Of a stretch of DNA of 14,164 nucleotides, positions 1 to 6,394 are shown one piece after another (position 1 is the first letter of the stretch; each line of letters opens with the position of its first letter). The position numbers were made by a program, and so were the translations under genes. Source of the stretch: Kiritimatiellia bacterium (GTDB lineage Bacteria; Verrucomicrobiota; Kiritimatiellia; RFP12; UBA1067); assembly GCA_017959645.1 (NCBI GenBank), contig JAGDAE010000024.1, positions 1 through 14,164 of the forward strand, read 5' to 3'. Below the pieces are notes generated by a model. It was not told the origin of the DNA, did not search any database, and was given only the letters and a program-made list of their open reading frames with translations.

Positions 1-9
1 GGGGGGCGG

Positions 10-21
10 CGTCTCGAGACG
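10..21. repeat. 12-bp perfect palindrome CGTCTCGAGACG
   Basis: The sequence CGTCTCGAGACG is its own reverse complement over 12 bases. It lies just left of the inverted-repeat cluster at 36-131. It could be a protein-binding dyad or simply chance in GC-rich DNA. No function can be assigned. Confidence 0.4.
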
Positions 22-35
22 ACGCTAGGCGAGCG

Positions 36-131
36 GACGGGGCGCAAAGCGTCAGCTTGCCAAGCCCCGTTTGCGAAGCCAAACGCCGCAAGGCGTCCCC
101 GTCGGCGGTTTTCGTGTGAAAAAGACACCGC
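36..131. repeat. Cluster of inverted repeats, possible structured RNA or REP-like element
   Basis: This non-coding stretch is packed with complementary segments. ACGGGGC (37-43) pairs with GCCCCGT (64-70), enclosing an inner hairpin with loop GTCA. GACGGGG (36-42) pairs instead with CCCCGTC (97-103), so the two outer stems exclude each other. CGTTTG (68-73) pairs with CAAACG (80-85) across a GCGAAGC core, a heptamer known as an unusually stable mini-hairpin. ACGCC (83-87) pairs with GGCGT (92-96) across a GCAA loop. GGCGGT (104-109) pairs with ACCGCC (126-131). The strand of any transcript is unknown. It could be a dispersed palindromic repeat, a leader, or the tail of a neighbour outside the window. 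I see no gene in 1-347. Confidence 0.4.
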
Positions 132-158
132 CCCCAGCAAAACCCCGACAAGCCCTTA

Positions 159-287
159 TATAAAACCGGGAAACCGCCCTATGAAATCGGGAAACCGCCC
201 ATATAAAATCGCCATTACCCCCTTATGAATTCGGCGAAACCCCCTATTATTTTCCGAAAACCATCATATATTTTCCAGAAAAAACCA
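159..287. repeat. Degenerate tandem array, six units of 21-22 bp
   Basis: The units begin near 159, 180, 201, 224, 245 and 267. Each starts with an A/T-rich TAT(A/G)AAA-like block followed by a C/G block such as CCGGGAAACCGCCC. Units 1 and 2 are nearly identical (two differences in 21), and the others decay progressively. The period equals two DNA helical turns, or seven codons. Read on the plus strand, units 1 and 2 would encode YKTGKPP and YEIGKPP, but a stop follows and the frame shifts. I therefore treat the array as non-coding. Its right end supplies the T-run of the operon terminator. Confidence 0.55.
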
Positions 288-324
288 AAAGGCGCGCCGG
301 GAGGACGAAACCTCCCCGCGCGCC
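279..324 (-). terminator. Strong intrinsic terminator of the eight-gene operon
   Basis: Positions 291-304 (GGCGCGCCGGGAGG) and 311-324 (CCTCCCCGCGCGCC) form a stem with 13 of 14 pairs and one C-C mismatch, closed by the six-base loop ACGAAA. On the minus strand the stem is followed by TTTTGGTTTTTT. There is no T-run on the plus-strand side, so it acts leftwards. It begins 24 bases beyond the TAG stop of the His-rich gene, which also confirms that TAG as a real stop. Confidence 0.88.
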
Positions 325-347
325 CTGTCGCGGTTTTGGCACCGGCA

Positions 348-779
348 CTACTGCACAACGACCGACATCTGCTCGTAGTGTCCCGGCTGCCAGACCCGGA
401 TCACCGTTCCGTTCGCCTGCACCTGGTCGACGTAGCGGCCTTCGACCCAGACGTTCTGCACGGTCGTGACCGGCGCAGAAATCACGCGGGTGGTCGAAAC
501 CACGGTCGGAGCCGTCACTACCGTCGGGGTCGCGACCACGGTCGGGGAGACGACCACGGTCGAAGGCGTGAACGCATCGTAGATCGCGCTGCCCACGAGG
601 CCGCCGACGAAACCGCCCCAGAACCGGCCGCCGGAATGGTGGCCATGATGATGGGAACGGTGGTGCATCACCGGCGGAGGACGGTGCCCGAAGCGCGGGC
701 CGGGACCGCCGTGATGGGGGCGGGCGAACGCTCCGGCGGCCATCGCCGCCACTACTGCCGTTATCAGAATCTTCTTCAT
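348..779 (-). CDS. Small secreted His-rich, glycine-zipper protein with TVV repeats
   Basis: This protein of 143 residues has a Sec signal peptide (about 1-19, ending AAGAFA). A Gly/Pro/His-rich segment follows at about 20-52, with runs such as HHRSHHHGHH that could bind Ni, Zn or Cu. A glycine zipper, GGFVGGLVGSAI (about 55-66), suggests membrane association or helix packing. Residues 74-103 are a hexapeptide-type repeat (TVVVSP, TVVATP, TVVTAP, TVVSTT, RVISAP). The tail carries two short motifs, VWVEGRY and VWQPGHYE, typical of small envelope proteins with WxxGxY/W repeats. The start is fixed by the signal peptide and the upstream AGAAAGGAAACGAAA. It is the last gene of the operon, 80 bases after mscS, and ends in TAG just before the terminator. 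I do not recognise a named family. A periplasmic or outer-membrane-associated metal-binding or stress role is only a guess. Confidence 0.8.
   Translation of the reverse strand: MKKILITAVVAAMAAGAFARPHHGGPGPRFGHRPPPVMHHRSHHHGHHSGGRFWGGFVGGLVGSAIYDAFTPSTVVVSPTVVATPTVVTAPTVVSTTRVISAPVTTVQNVWVEGRYVDQVQANGTVIRVWQPGHYEQMSVVVQ
468..560 (-). repeat. 18-bp in-gene tandem repeat coding TVVxxP
   Basis: Five degenerate copies of an 18-base unit (plus-strand core accacggtcgg or close variants) encode the consecutive hexapeptides TVVVSP, TVVATP, TVVTAP, TVVSTT and RVISAP in the His-rich protein. Repeats of this kind may vary in copy number between strains. Confidence 0.65.
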
Positions 780-859
780 TTTCGTTTCCTTTCTGCGAGG
801 AGCTTTTTGCGCCTGCATAAAGCAAGGAGACCGTGCATTGAATATCTGACAAAAATTTT

Positions 860-1756
860 TCAAGCCTTGGCGCCGGGCGTGTGGATGTCGATCTGCGGGA
901 ACGGAATCTCGATTCCGCCGGCGTCGAAAGCGCTCTTGACTTTCTGCATTGCGGCGGAATAGACCGGCCAGTAGTCGGCGTTCTTCGTCCACACCCGCAT
1001 ATTGAAGGTGACCTGGCTGTCGTCGAACGAAGCCGGCTCGGCGGACGGAGCGGGCTCTTCGATCGCGCCTTCGACCGACCTCAACGCCTCGAGAGCGAGG
1101 GCTTTCGCCTTCGCGATGTCGCAACCGTAGGAGACGCCGACCTTGAAATCGACGCGGCGCGTTTCCATCGCGCTGAAGTTGATTATCGGCCCGCCCCATA
1201 TGCTCTTGTTGGGGACGACGATCTTCTTGTTGTCCGGGGTCGTCATCACCGTCGCCATCATGTTGAGTTCGAGTATCGTGCCTTCGAGCCCGGCAGCCTG
1301 GACGAAATCGCCGATCTTGAACGGCGTGTTGAGCGCGATCATGAGGCCGGAGGCGAGGTTGCCGAGCGACTCCTGGAAGGCGAAGCCGAGGATGAAACCG
1401 GTGACACCGAGTCCGGCGACGAGCGGAGCCACGTCGACGCCGAGCTGTCCGAGCACGGTGACGATCAAGACCGCCCAGCAGGATTTGCTGACGACCGAGC
1501 AGACGAATCTGTTCATCAGCGTCGCGCCGCGTTTCGCGAGCGCTTTGGATACGACCGCGTTGATCGCGCGGATGACAAGCCAGCCGACGGCGAACACGGC
1601 GGCCGCGACGGCCGCGTCGACCGCGAACTGGGCGCCCTTTTCGGAAAGCGCCGAAATCGCGCCGTCGATGTTTTCGCCGCCGCACCGCAGACGTTCCCCG
1701 AGAACCGCGGATATTTTGCCGACCGCATTGGTCGCGACGATGGTTTCATTGGTCAT
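860..1756 (-). CDS. mscS: Small-conductance mechanosensitive channel, MscS family
   Basis: This 298-residue protein matches the minimal MscS type in length (E. coli MscS is 286). Inner-membrane MscS channels open under membrane tension to release solutes during osmotic downshock. TM helices are visible at about 43-66 and 82-106. The pore helix follows, with GLGVTGFILGFAFQESLGNL (about 115-134) matching the small-residue packing of the family TM3, then the TM3b turn ASGLMIALNTPFKIGDFV. The beta domain carries the hallmark IVVPNKSIWGGPIINFS, equivalent to VIPNGKIIAGNIINFS in E. coli. The cytoplasmic domain ends GIEIPFPQIDIH, the usual family C-terminus. The start is set by an ideal AAGGAGG eight bases upstream. 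The gene begins 18 bases after glpK stops, so it is operonic. Coupling to solute-generating sugar uptake is plausible but inferred. Confidence 0.95.
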   Translation of the reverse strand: MTNETIVATNAVGKISAVLGERLRCGGENIDGAISALSEKGAQFAVDAAVAAAVFAVGWLVIRAINAVVSKALAKRGATLMNRFVCSVVSKSCWAVLIVTVLGQLGVDVAPLVAGLGVTGFILGFAFQESLGNLASGLMIALNTPFKIGDFVQAAGLEGTILELNMMATVMTTPDNKKIVVPNKSIWGGPIINFSAMETRRVDFKVGVSYGCDIAKAKALALEALRSVEGAIEEPAPSAEPASFDDSQVTFNMRVWTKNADYWPVYSAAMQKVKSAFDAGGIEIPFPQIDIHTPGAKA

Positions 1757-1774
1757 TGTATTTTCCTCCTTGTT

Positions 1775-3259
1775 TCAAAATCTGCGCGAGCGCACCCTGT
1801 CCACCGCTTCGTGCCAGCTGGCGAGAAGAGCCTCCCTTTCCGCCGCCGCCAGCGACGGCTCGAACACCCGCTCGACCCGGCGTATGCCGAGCGCCTCTTC
1901 CGGGCTCTGCCAGAAACCGACCGCGAGACCGGCGAGCAGCGCGGCCCCGAACGCGGTCGTCTCGATGCATTCCGGCCTTTCGACCGGCGAGCCGGAAATG
2001 TCGCTCTGGAACTGCATCAGAAAATCGTTCGCCGACGCGCCGCCATCCACCCTGAGCGAGGCGAGCGGAACCCCGGCGTCGGCCTGCATCGCCGAAAGCA
2101 CGTCGCACGACTGGTAGGCGAGCGACTCGAGCGTGGCACGGACGATGTGGGCGCGGTTCACCCCGCGCGTCAGCCCGAGAATCGCGCCGCGCGCGTACTG
2201 GTCCCAGTATGGGGCGCCGAGGCCGGTAAACGCAGGAACCACGTGGCAGCCGTTGCTAGAAGCGACCGATCGCGCCAGCGTTTCGCTCTCGGCGGCGCTG
2301 GAAACAAGCCCCAGTTCGTCGCGCAGCCACTGTATCGCCGCGCCAGCGACGAAAACGCTGCCCTCGAGCGCGTAGACGGTCTCGTCCCCGAGCCCCCACG
2401 CCACCGTCGTCAGCAATCCGTTCTTCGAGAACTTCGGCTCCCTGCCGGTTGACATGAGCATGAAACAGCCGGTTCCGTAGGTGTTTTTCGCCTCGCCCGG
2501 ATTGAAGCAGCACTGTCCGAACAGAGCGGCCTGCTGGTCGCCGGCGGCTCCGGCGACCGGAATTCCGGTTCCGAACAGATCGGTGAAGCCGTAGATTTCG
2601 CTGGAAGGCCTAACCTCGGGCAGCATCCGGCGCGGGATCCCGAGTTCGGAGAGAATCCAGTCGTCCCAGTCGAGGGTGTTGATGTTGAAGATCATCGTTC
2701 GCGACGCGTTTGAGCGGTCGGTCACATGCCGCCTGCCGCCGGTGAGATTCCACACGAGCCAGCTCTCGACGGTTCCGAAAAGCAGCTCGCCGCGTTCTGC
2801 CGCCGCCCGCGCACCGGGGGTGTTGTCGAGAATCCAGCGTATCTTCGTGCCCGAGAAATACGCGTCGGCGACCAGCCCGGTCCGTTTTCGTATCTCATCC
2901 GAAAGCCCCCTGCGCTTCAGTTCGTCGCAGTACTCCGAGGTGCGCCGGCATTGCCAGACGATGGCCGGCGCGACCGGGCGGCCGGTTGAACGGTTCCAGA
3001 TGACGGTCGTCTCGCGCTGGTTGGCGATTCCGATCGCCGCTATGTCGTCCGCCGTCGCGGCCGCCTTCCCCAGCGCCTCCCTGGCGACGGCAAGCTGGGT
3101 GCGCCAAATCTCCTCGGCGTCGTGCTCGACCCAGCCGGGCCTGGGAAAACGCTGCCGGAATTCTTTCTGCGCGACCGAGACGACCGAGCCGGAGCGGTCG
3201 AACACGATCGCGCGGTTGGATGTCGTGCCGGCGTCAAGCGAAAGGACGAACCGCTTCAT
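1775..3259 (-). CDS. glpK: Glycerol kinase
   Basis: This 494-residue FGGY-family kinase (E. coli GlpK is 502) converts glycerol and ATP to sn-glycerol 3-phosphate in the cytoplasm. The N-terminal phosphate-binding loop is LSLDAGTTSNRAIVFD (6-21). GIANQRETTVIWNRSTGRP (77-95) and WQCRRT are typical of GlpK. The catalytic-base motif GAAGDQQAALFG places the base at Asp241, followed by NTYGTGCFML. VPAFTGLGAPYWDQYARG and VDGGASANDFLMQFQSD complete the C-terminal domain. The ATG overlaps the TGA of the upstream secreted-enzyme gene as ATGA, so translation is probably coupled. No glpF or glpD is visible, so glycerol entry and G3P oxidation must be encoded elsewhere. Assignment as glycerol kinase rather than another FGGY polyol kinase is strong. 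Confidence 0.97.
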   Translation of the reverse strand: MKRFVLSLDAGTTSNRAIVFDRSGSVVSVAQKEFRQRFPRPGWVEHDAEEIWRTQLAVAREALGKAAATADDIAAIGIANQRETTVIWNRSTGRPVAPAIVWQCRRTSEYCDELKRRGLSDEIRKRTGLVADAYFSGTKIRWILDNTPGARAAAERGELLFGTVESWLVWNLTGGRRHVTDRSNASRTMIFNINTLDWDDWILSELGIPRRMLPEVRPSSEIYGFTDLFGTGIPVAGAAGDQQAALFGQCCFNPGEAKNTYGTGCFMLMSTGREPKFSKNGLLTTVAWGLGDETVYALEGSVFVAGAAIQWLRDELGLVSSAAESETLARSVASSNGCHVVPAFTGLGAPYWDQYARGAILGLTRGVNRAHIVRATLESLAYQSCDVLSAMQADAGVPLASLRVDGGASANDFLMQFQSDISGSPVERPECIETTAFGAALLAGLAVGFWQSPEEALGIRRVERVFEPSLAAAEREALLASWHEAVDRVRSRRF

Positions 3260-4953
3260 TCCGCGAAAAGCGTCCCCACCGCATACCCGGGAAGCTCCGG
3301 CAGCTCGACGACGAGCTCGCCGGCGAGTTCGCCCGGCACGGCCTCGAGCGCGACGTCGTCTTCGCACGGACGCGCCCACACCCACTTCGCCGACGCCGGA
3401 TTGCGCAGACGCACGGTAATCTTCCTCGCCGGCCCCATCGAGAGATTCCAGCAGGTGACGGCGTGGAGACGGTCTTCGTCGTCCGTGCGCGGGAAAAGCC
3501 GCATCATGTGGGTCTTGCCGATCCTGACCGGCACCCTGCCGCCGCTCTCGCGGTCGATGAAATCGCGAAACGATTCCAGTTCCGCCGTGGTCGGGTAGGA
3601 CGGAAACGCGAACTTTAGCGGGACCTCCTCCGCCCGGTACATCCACACCGGCTTCGCCTCCTCAACCGTGACCGGAATTCCGACGGTCGAGAGATTGAAG
3701 TCGACCGGCGAATACCTGGTGAAGTTGCCGCCGCGTTCGGCCAGATCGTCGGGCAGATCGTTGGCGATTCCGCCCAGATGCGTGAACTTGTTGACCTTCG
3801 CCACCCGCTCGAGGTACGGACGCCAGCGCGAAAGCTCCGAGGCGAACTCCTCGTAGTACGACAGCGGCTCGTCGCGCGAATAGTCCCACCAGTACAGAGT
3901 AAGCGCATCGCAGCCGGACGCGAGCGCGACGGCCGACTCGATCATGACCGCGCCGACGCTCTTGTGGAGCACTTCTCGGTAGTAGTTCTCCTCTTCGTAG
4001 CTCACCTGGGCGACGAGGCCGCCGTAGGTCTTGCAGCGCTCGCATTCGCGCGTCACGGCCAGCATCTTCTCGAGCATTTCGCGCGGATGCTCCTCGCCGT
4101 AGAAACCGCATCCGGCGCGCACGCCGACCTGGCGCCGTCCGCCCCCGCTCAGCGCCTCGAGAACCGGACGGTAGTCCCAGCCGGTTATGAAATCGTTGGC
4201 GGAGACGGTCTGCAGCGCGAGCCGGCAGCCGGCATTCGCCGCGTCCGCCCCCCGCCTGGTCGCCGCGCCGAAGAGCGCGAGCTGGCTGGCGTTGAAATCG
4301 ACCCACTGCCTGCGCAGAGGATCGGAAGGCGCGCCGCCGTAGAGCCGCTCGACGATCTCTTCGCGGGTATGCTCGGCGCCGGTCATTTCGTTGAACGCGG
4401 CGATGCATCTCGGACAGAAGCACGTATCGACCTTGTAGCAGCCCATGCGCAGATCGTCGTCGAGCCAGATGGATGACGGATTCAGCGTCTCGCACACCAA
4501 CGCGGTGTATTTTTCCTGGTATTCGAGCACCTCGGGCGAACGCGGACAAAGCGTGTATGTCTTGCTACCGTCGCGGGTCTTCGCCCACGCGTCGTCGCTG
4601 TACGGATACGGCTTCGCCGTCGTGGAATCTTCGCCGCCGGCGTGGGGATCGCCGTGGCCGAGCGTAACCCCCTGCTGAAAGCCGACCTGAATGCCGGCCT
4701 TTTCGCAAAGCGGCACGAACCTGAGCCACTTCTCGAGATCCTTCTTCGCGTCGGCGAGATCGTATCCGCCGCAGTGGCAGAACCAGTATTCGTCGCAGCT
4801 GCCCGGATATTTCGCGTTGATCGCGATGACCTCTTCGAACTTCTCCGGGTTCAGCGTAGGCCCGAGCGTTTCGCGAATGGTTATGAACGGCCAGCCGTCC
4901 GCCCCGGCCTGGGCGAGCGCCAGCGCGAAGGCGGCGAAGACAAGACTTTTCAT
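3256..4953 (-). CDS. Secreted TIM-barrel glycoside-hydrolase-like protein with Cys cluster
   Basis: This 565-residue protein has a Sec signal peptide (MKSLVFAAFALALAQAGA, cleavage near 18). The body reads like a GH-A clan (beta/alpha)8 barrel. Visible elements are WFCHCGG (57-63), QVGFQQGV (89-96), IWLDDDLRMG (162-171), CFCPRC (178-183), VSYEEENYYRE (317-327) and ALTLYWWDYSRDEP (350-362). A beta-rich C-terminal domain (about 480-565) resembles the accessory domain of such enzymes. The CxCxxC cluster with Cys172 recalls the zinc site of GH42 beta-galactosidases. Candidate acids are Asp166/Asp167 and Glu320/Glu321. The substrate is unknown. The position between rhamnulokinase and glycerol kinase hints at a deoxyhexose-containing glycan or glycoside. 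It starts five bases after rhaB ends (TAAAGGCGATG) and overlaps glpK by four. I do not recognise a specific GH family. Confidence 0.8.
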   Translation of the reverse strand: MKSLVFAAFALALAQAGADGWPFITIRETLGPTLNPEKFEEVIAINAKYPGSCDEYWFCHCGGYDLADAKKDLEKWLRFVPLCEKAGIQVGFQQGVTLGHGDPHAGGEDSTTAKPYPYSDDAWAKTRDGSKTYTLCPRSPEVLEYQEKYTALVCETLNPSSIWLDDDLRMGCYKVDTCFCPRCIAAFNEMTGAEHTREEIVERLYGGAPSDPLRRQWVDFNASQLALFGAATRRGADAANAGCRLALQTVSANDFITGWDYRPVLEALSGGGRRQVGVRAGCGFYGEEHPREMLEKMLAVTRECERCKTYGGLVAQVSYEEENYYREVLHKSVGAVMIESAVALASGCDALTLYWWDYSRDEPLSYYEEFASELSRWRPYLERVAKVNKFTHLGGIANDLPDDLAERGGNFTRYSPVDFNLSTVGIPVTVEEAKPVWMYRAEEVPLKFAFPSYPTTAELESFRDFIDRESGGRVPVRIGKTHMMRLFPRTDDEDRLHAVTCWNLSMGPARKITVRLRNPASAKWVWARPCEDDVALEAVPGELAGELVVELPELPGYAVGTLFAE

Positions 4954-4958
4954 CGCCT

Positions 4959-6380
4959 TTATCTCGCGATTGCCTTGCGCGCCTCGTCGAGCCCGGCGAA
5001 CTCGCCGCCGGCGATCATCTGCACGATCAGGTTGCCGATCGCCGTTCCTTCGACGGGGCCGGAGAAGACTTCGAGCCCGGTCGCCTCGGCGGTCAGCGAA
5101 TTCAGGTACTTGTCCTGGCAGCCGCCGCCGACGATGTTGATCGACGTGTAGCTCTTGCCGGTGATCTCCGAAAGGTTGCGGATCGCGTCGGCGTAGCATT
5201 CCGCGAGCGACAGGTATACGCACTGCATCAGCTCGCCGACCGTCGACGGCGCCTTGCCGTCCTTCGCGGCGGCCGAAAGAACCTCCGCTATCATCGAATC
5301 GGGGTTGAGGAAGCGATGGTCGTTGACGTCCACCGTGACCCGGTATTCGCCCGCCCCGCGCGCAAGCATCTCGAGATCGGCGAACGAATACTTGCGTCCC
5401 TTCTCGTAGTCCGAAAGCTCCTTGAGCGCGTCGATCGTCGCGTCGCCGTTCTTGCCCTCGACGTATTTGACGCCGTTGAGCTCGCGGCGGATCGACTGTA
5501 TCATCCAGAGCCCCATGATGTTCTTCAGATACCGGTAGCGTCCCCACGCGCCGCCCTCGTTCGTGAAGTTGGCCAGACACGACGCCTTTGTCGTTATCGG
5601 CTCGGAATTCTCGACTCCGAGCAGCGACCAGGTTCCGCTCGAAAGGTAGACCGCCTTGTCGTCGCGCGCCGGAACGGCGAGATAGGCCGAACCCGTGTCG
5701 TGGAGCGCCGGCAGGACTACTTTCATGCCCTTGTACTCGCCGACCGTCGCGCCCGGCATCTCGAGCTTGCCGAAAATCCGGCGCGGAAGGCCGAGCTTTT
5801 CTATGAGGTCGAAATCCCAGTCTTTCTTCTTGGCGTCGAGCAGCGAAGTCGTCGACGCATCGGTGTCCTCGTGCACGATGTTCCCGGTCAGGCGGAAGTT
5901 GAGGTATTCCGGAACCATCAGCAGTTTCGCCGCCTTTTCGAGCTGCTCCGGATGCTCCTTTTTCAGCGCCCAGAGCTGGTAGATCGTGTTGAAGCTCGTC
6001 TTCTGTATTCCGCAGCGCGAGTAAAGCTCCTCGAACGTCATCACGTCGCGCTCGATCTCGGCGTCCGCCCCCGCCGTCCGCGCGTCGCGGTAGGCGACGG
6101 CGTCGGAGCACAGCTCGCCGTTCCCGTCGAGCAGCACGAAATCGACGCCCCACGTGTCGATGCCGATCGAATCGATCGCGTACTTCTTCGCCGCCTCGTC
6201 GATGCCGGCCTTGACCGATTCGACCAGCTTTTCGATGTCCCAGCAATCGTGGCCGTCTTTGCGTATCTGTCCGTTGTCGAAGCGGTAGACTTCCTCGAGG
6301 GTTATCTTTCCTCCGTCGACGCGGCCGACGATGTGGCGTCCGGAGCTTGCGCCGATATCGATTGCGAGATAGTTCTTCAT
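4959..6380 (-). CDS. rhaB: Rhamnulokinase
   Basis: This 473-residue FGGY-family sugar kinase (E. coli RhaB is 489) phosphorylates L-rhamnulose to L-rhamnulose 1-phosphate, step two of L-rhamnose catabolism. The ATP-site loop is LAIDIGASSGR (5-15). SIGIDTWGVDFVLLDGNG (71-88) and AVAYRDARTAG (95-104) closely match E. coli RhaB. LPALHDTGSAYLAVPA (223-238) holds the catalytic-base motif HDTxSA (Asp228), and YLSSGTWSLLGVE (245-257) is rhamnulokinase-like. NIVGGGCQDKYLN (415-427) forms the C-terminal adenine site. The start has an AAAGGAG eight to nine bases upstream, partly overlapping the polA TAA; the gap to polA is 14 bases. The isomerase (rhaA) and aldolase (rhaD) are absent from the window. 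A related kinase for L-fuculose is less likely. Confidence 0.95.
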   Translation of the reverse strand: MKNYLAIDIGASSGRHIVGRVDGGKITLEEVYRFDNGQIRKDGHDCWDIEKLVESVKAGIDEAAKKYAIDSIGIDTWGVDFVLLDGNGELCSDAVAYRDARTAGADAEIERDVMTFEELYSRCGIQKTSFNTIYQLWALKKEHPEQLEKAAKLLMVPEYLNFRLTGNIVHEDTDASTTSLLDAKKKDWDFDLIEKLGLPRRIFGKLEMPGATVGEYKGMKVVLPALHDTGSAYLAVPARDDKAVYLSSGTWSLLGVENSEPITTKASCLANFTNEGGAWGRYRYLKNIMGLWMIQSIRRELNGVKYVEGKNGDATIDALKELSDYEKGRKYSFADLEMLARGAGEYRVTVDVNDHRFLNPDSMIAEVLSAAAKDGKAPSTVGELMQCVYLSLAECYADAIRNLSEITGKSYTSINIVGGGCQDKYLNSLTAEATGLEVFSGPVEGTAIGNLIVQMIAGGEFAGLDEARKAIAR

Positions 6381-6394
6381 CTTGGTTTTCTCCT

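Noticed and set aside
159..287. CRISPR array
   Set aside because: The units are contiguous 21-22 bp degenerate repeats with no spacers, and no cas genes are visible.
780..859. Separate promoter for the His-rich gene
   Set aside because: TTGTCA and TATGCA-like boxes exist in this 80-base gap but at poor spacing, so I could not support a promoter.
225..962. Plus-strand open frame starting MNSAKPP and overlapping the His-rich and MscS genes
   Set aside because: It is antisense to two well-supported minus-strand genes and is Arg/His-rich low-complexity sequence typical of shadow frames in GC-rich DNA. Only its first few codons, inside the 21-bp array, look patterned.
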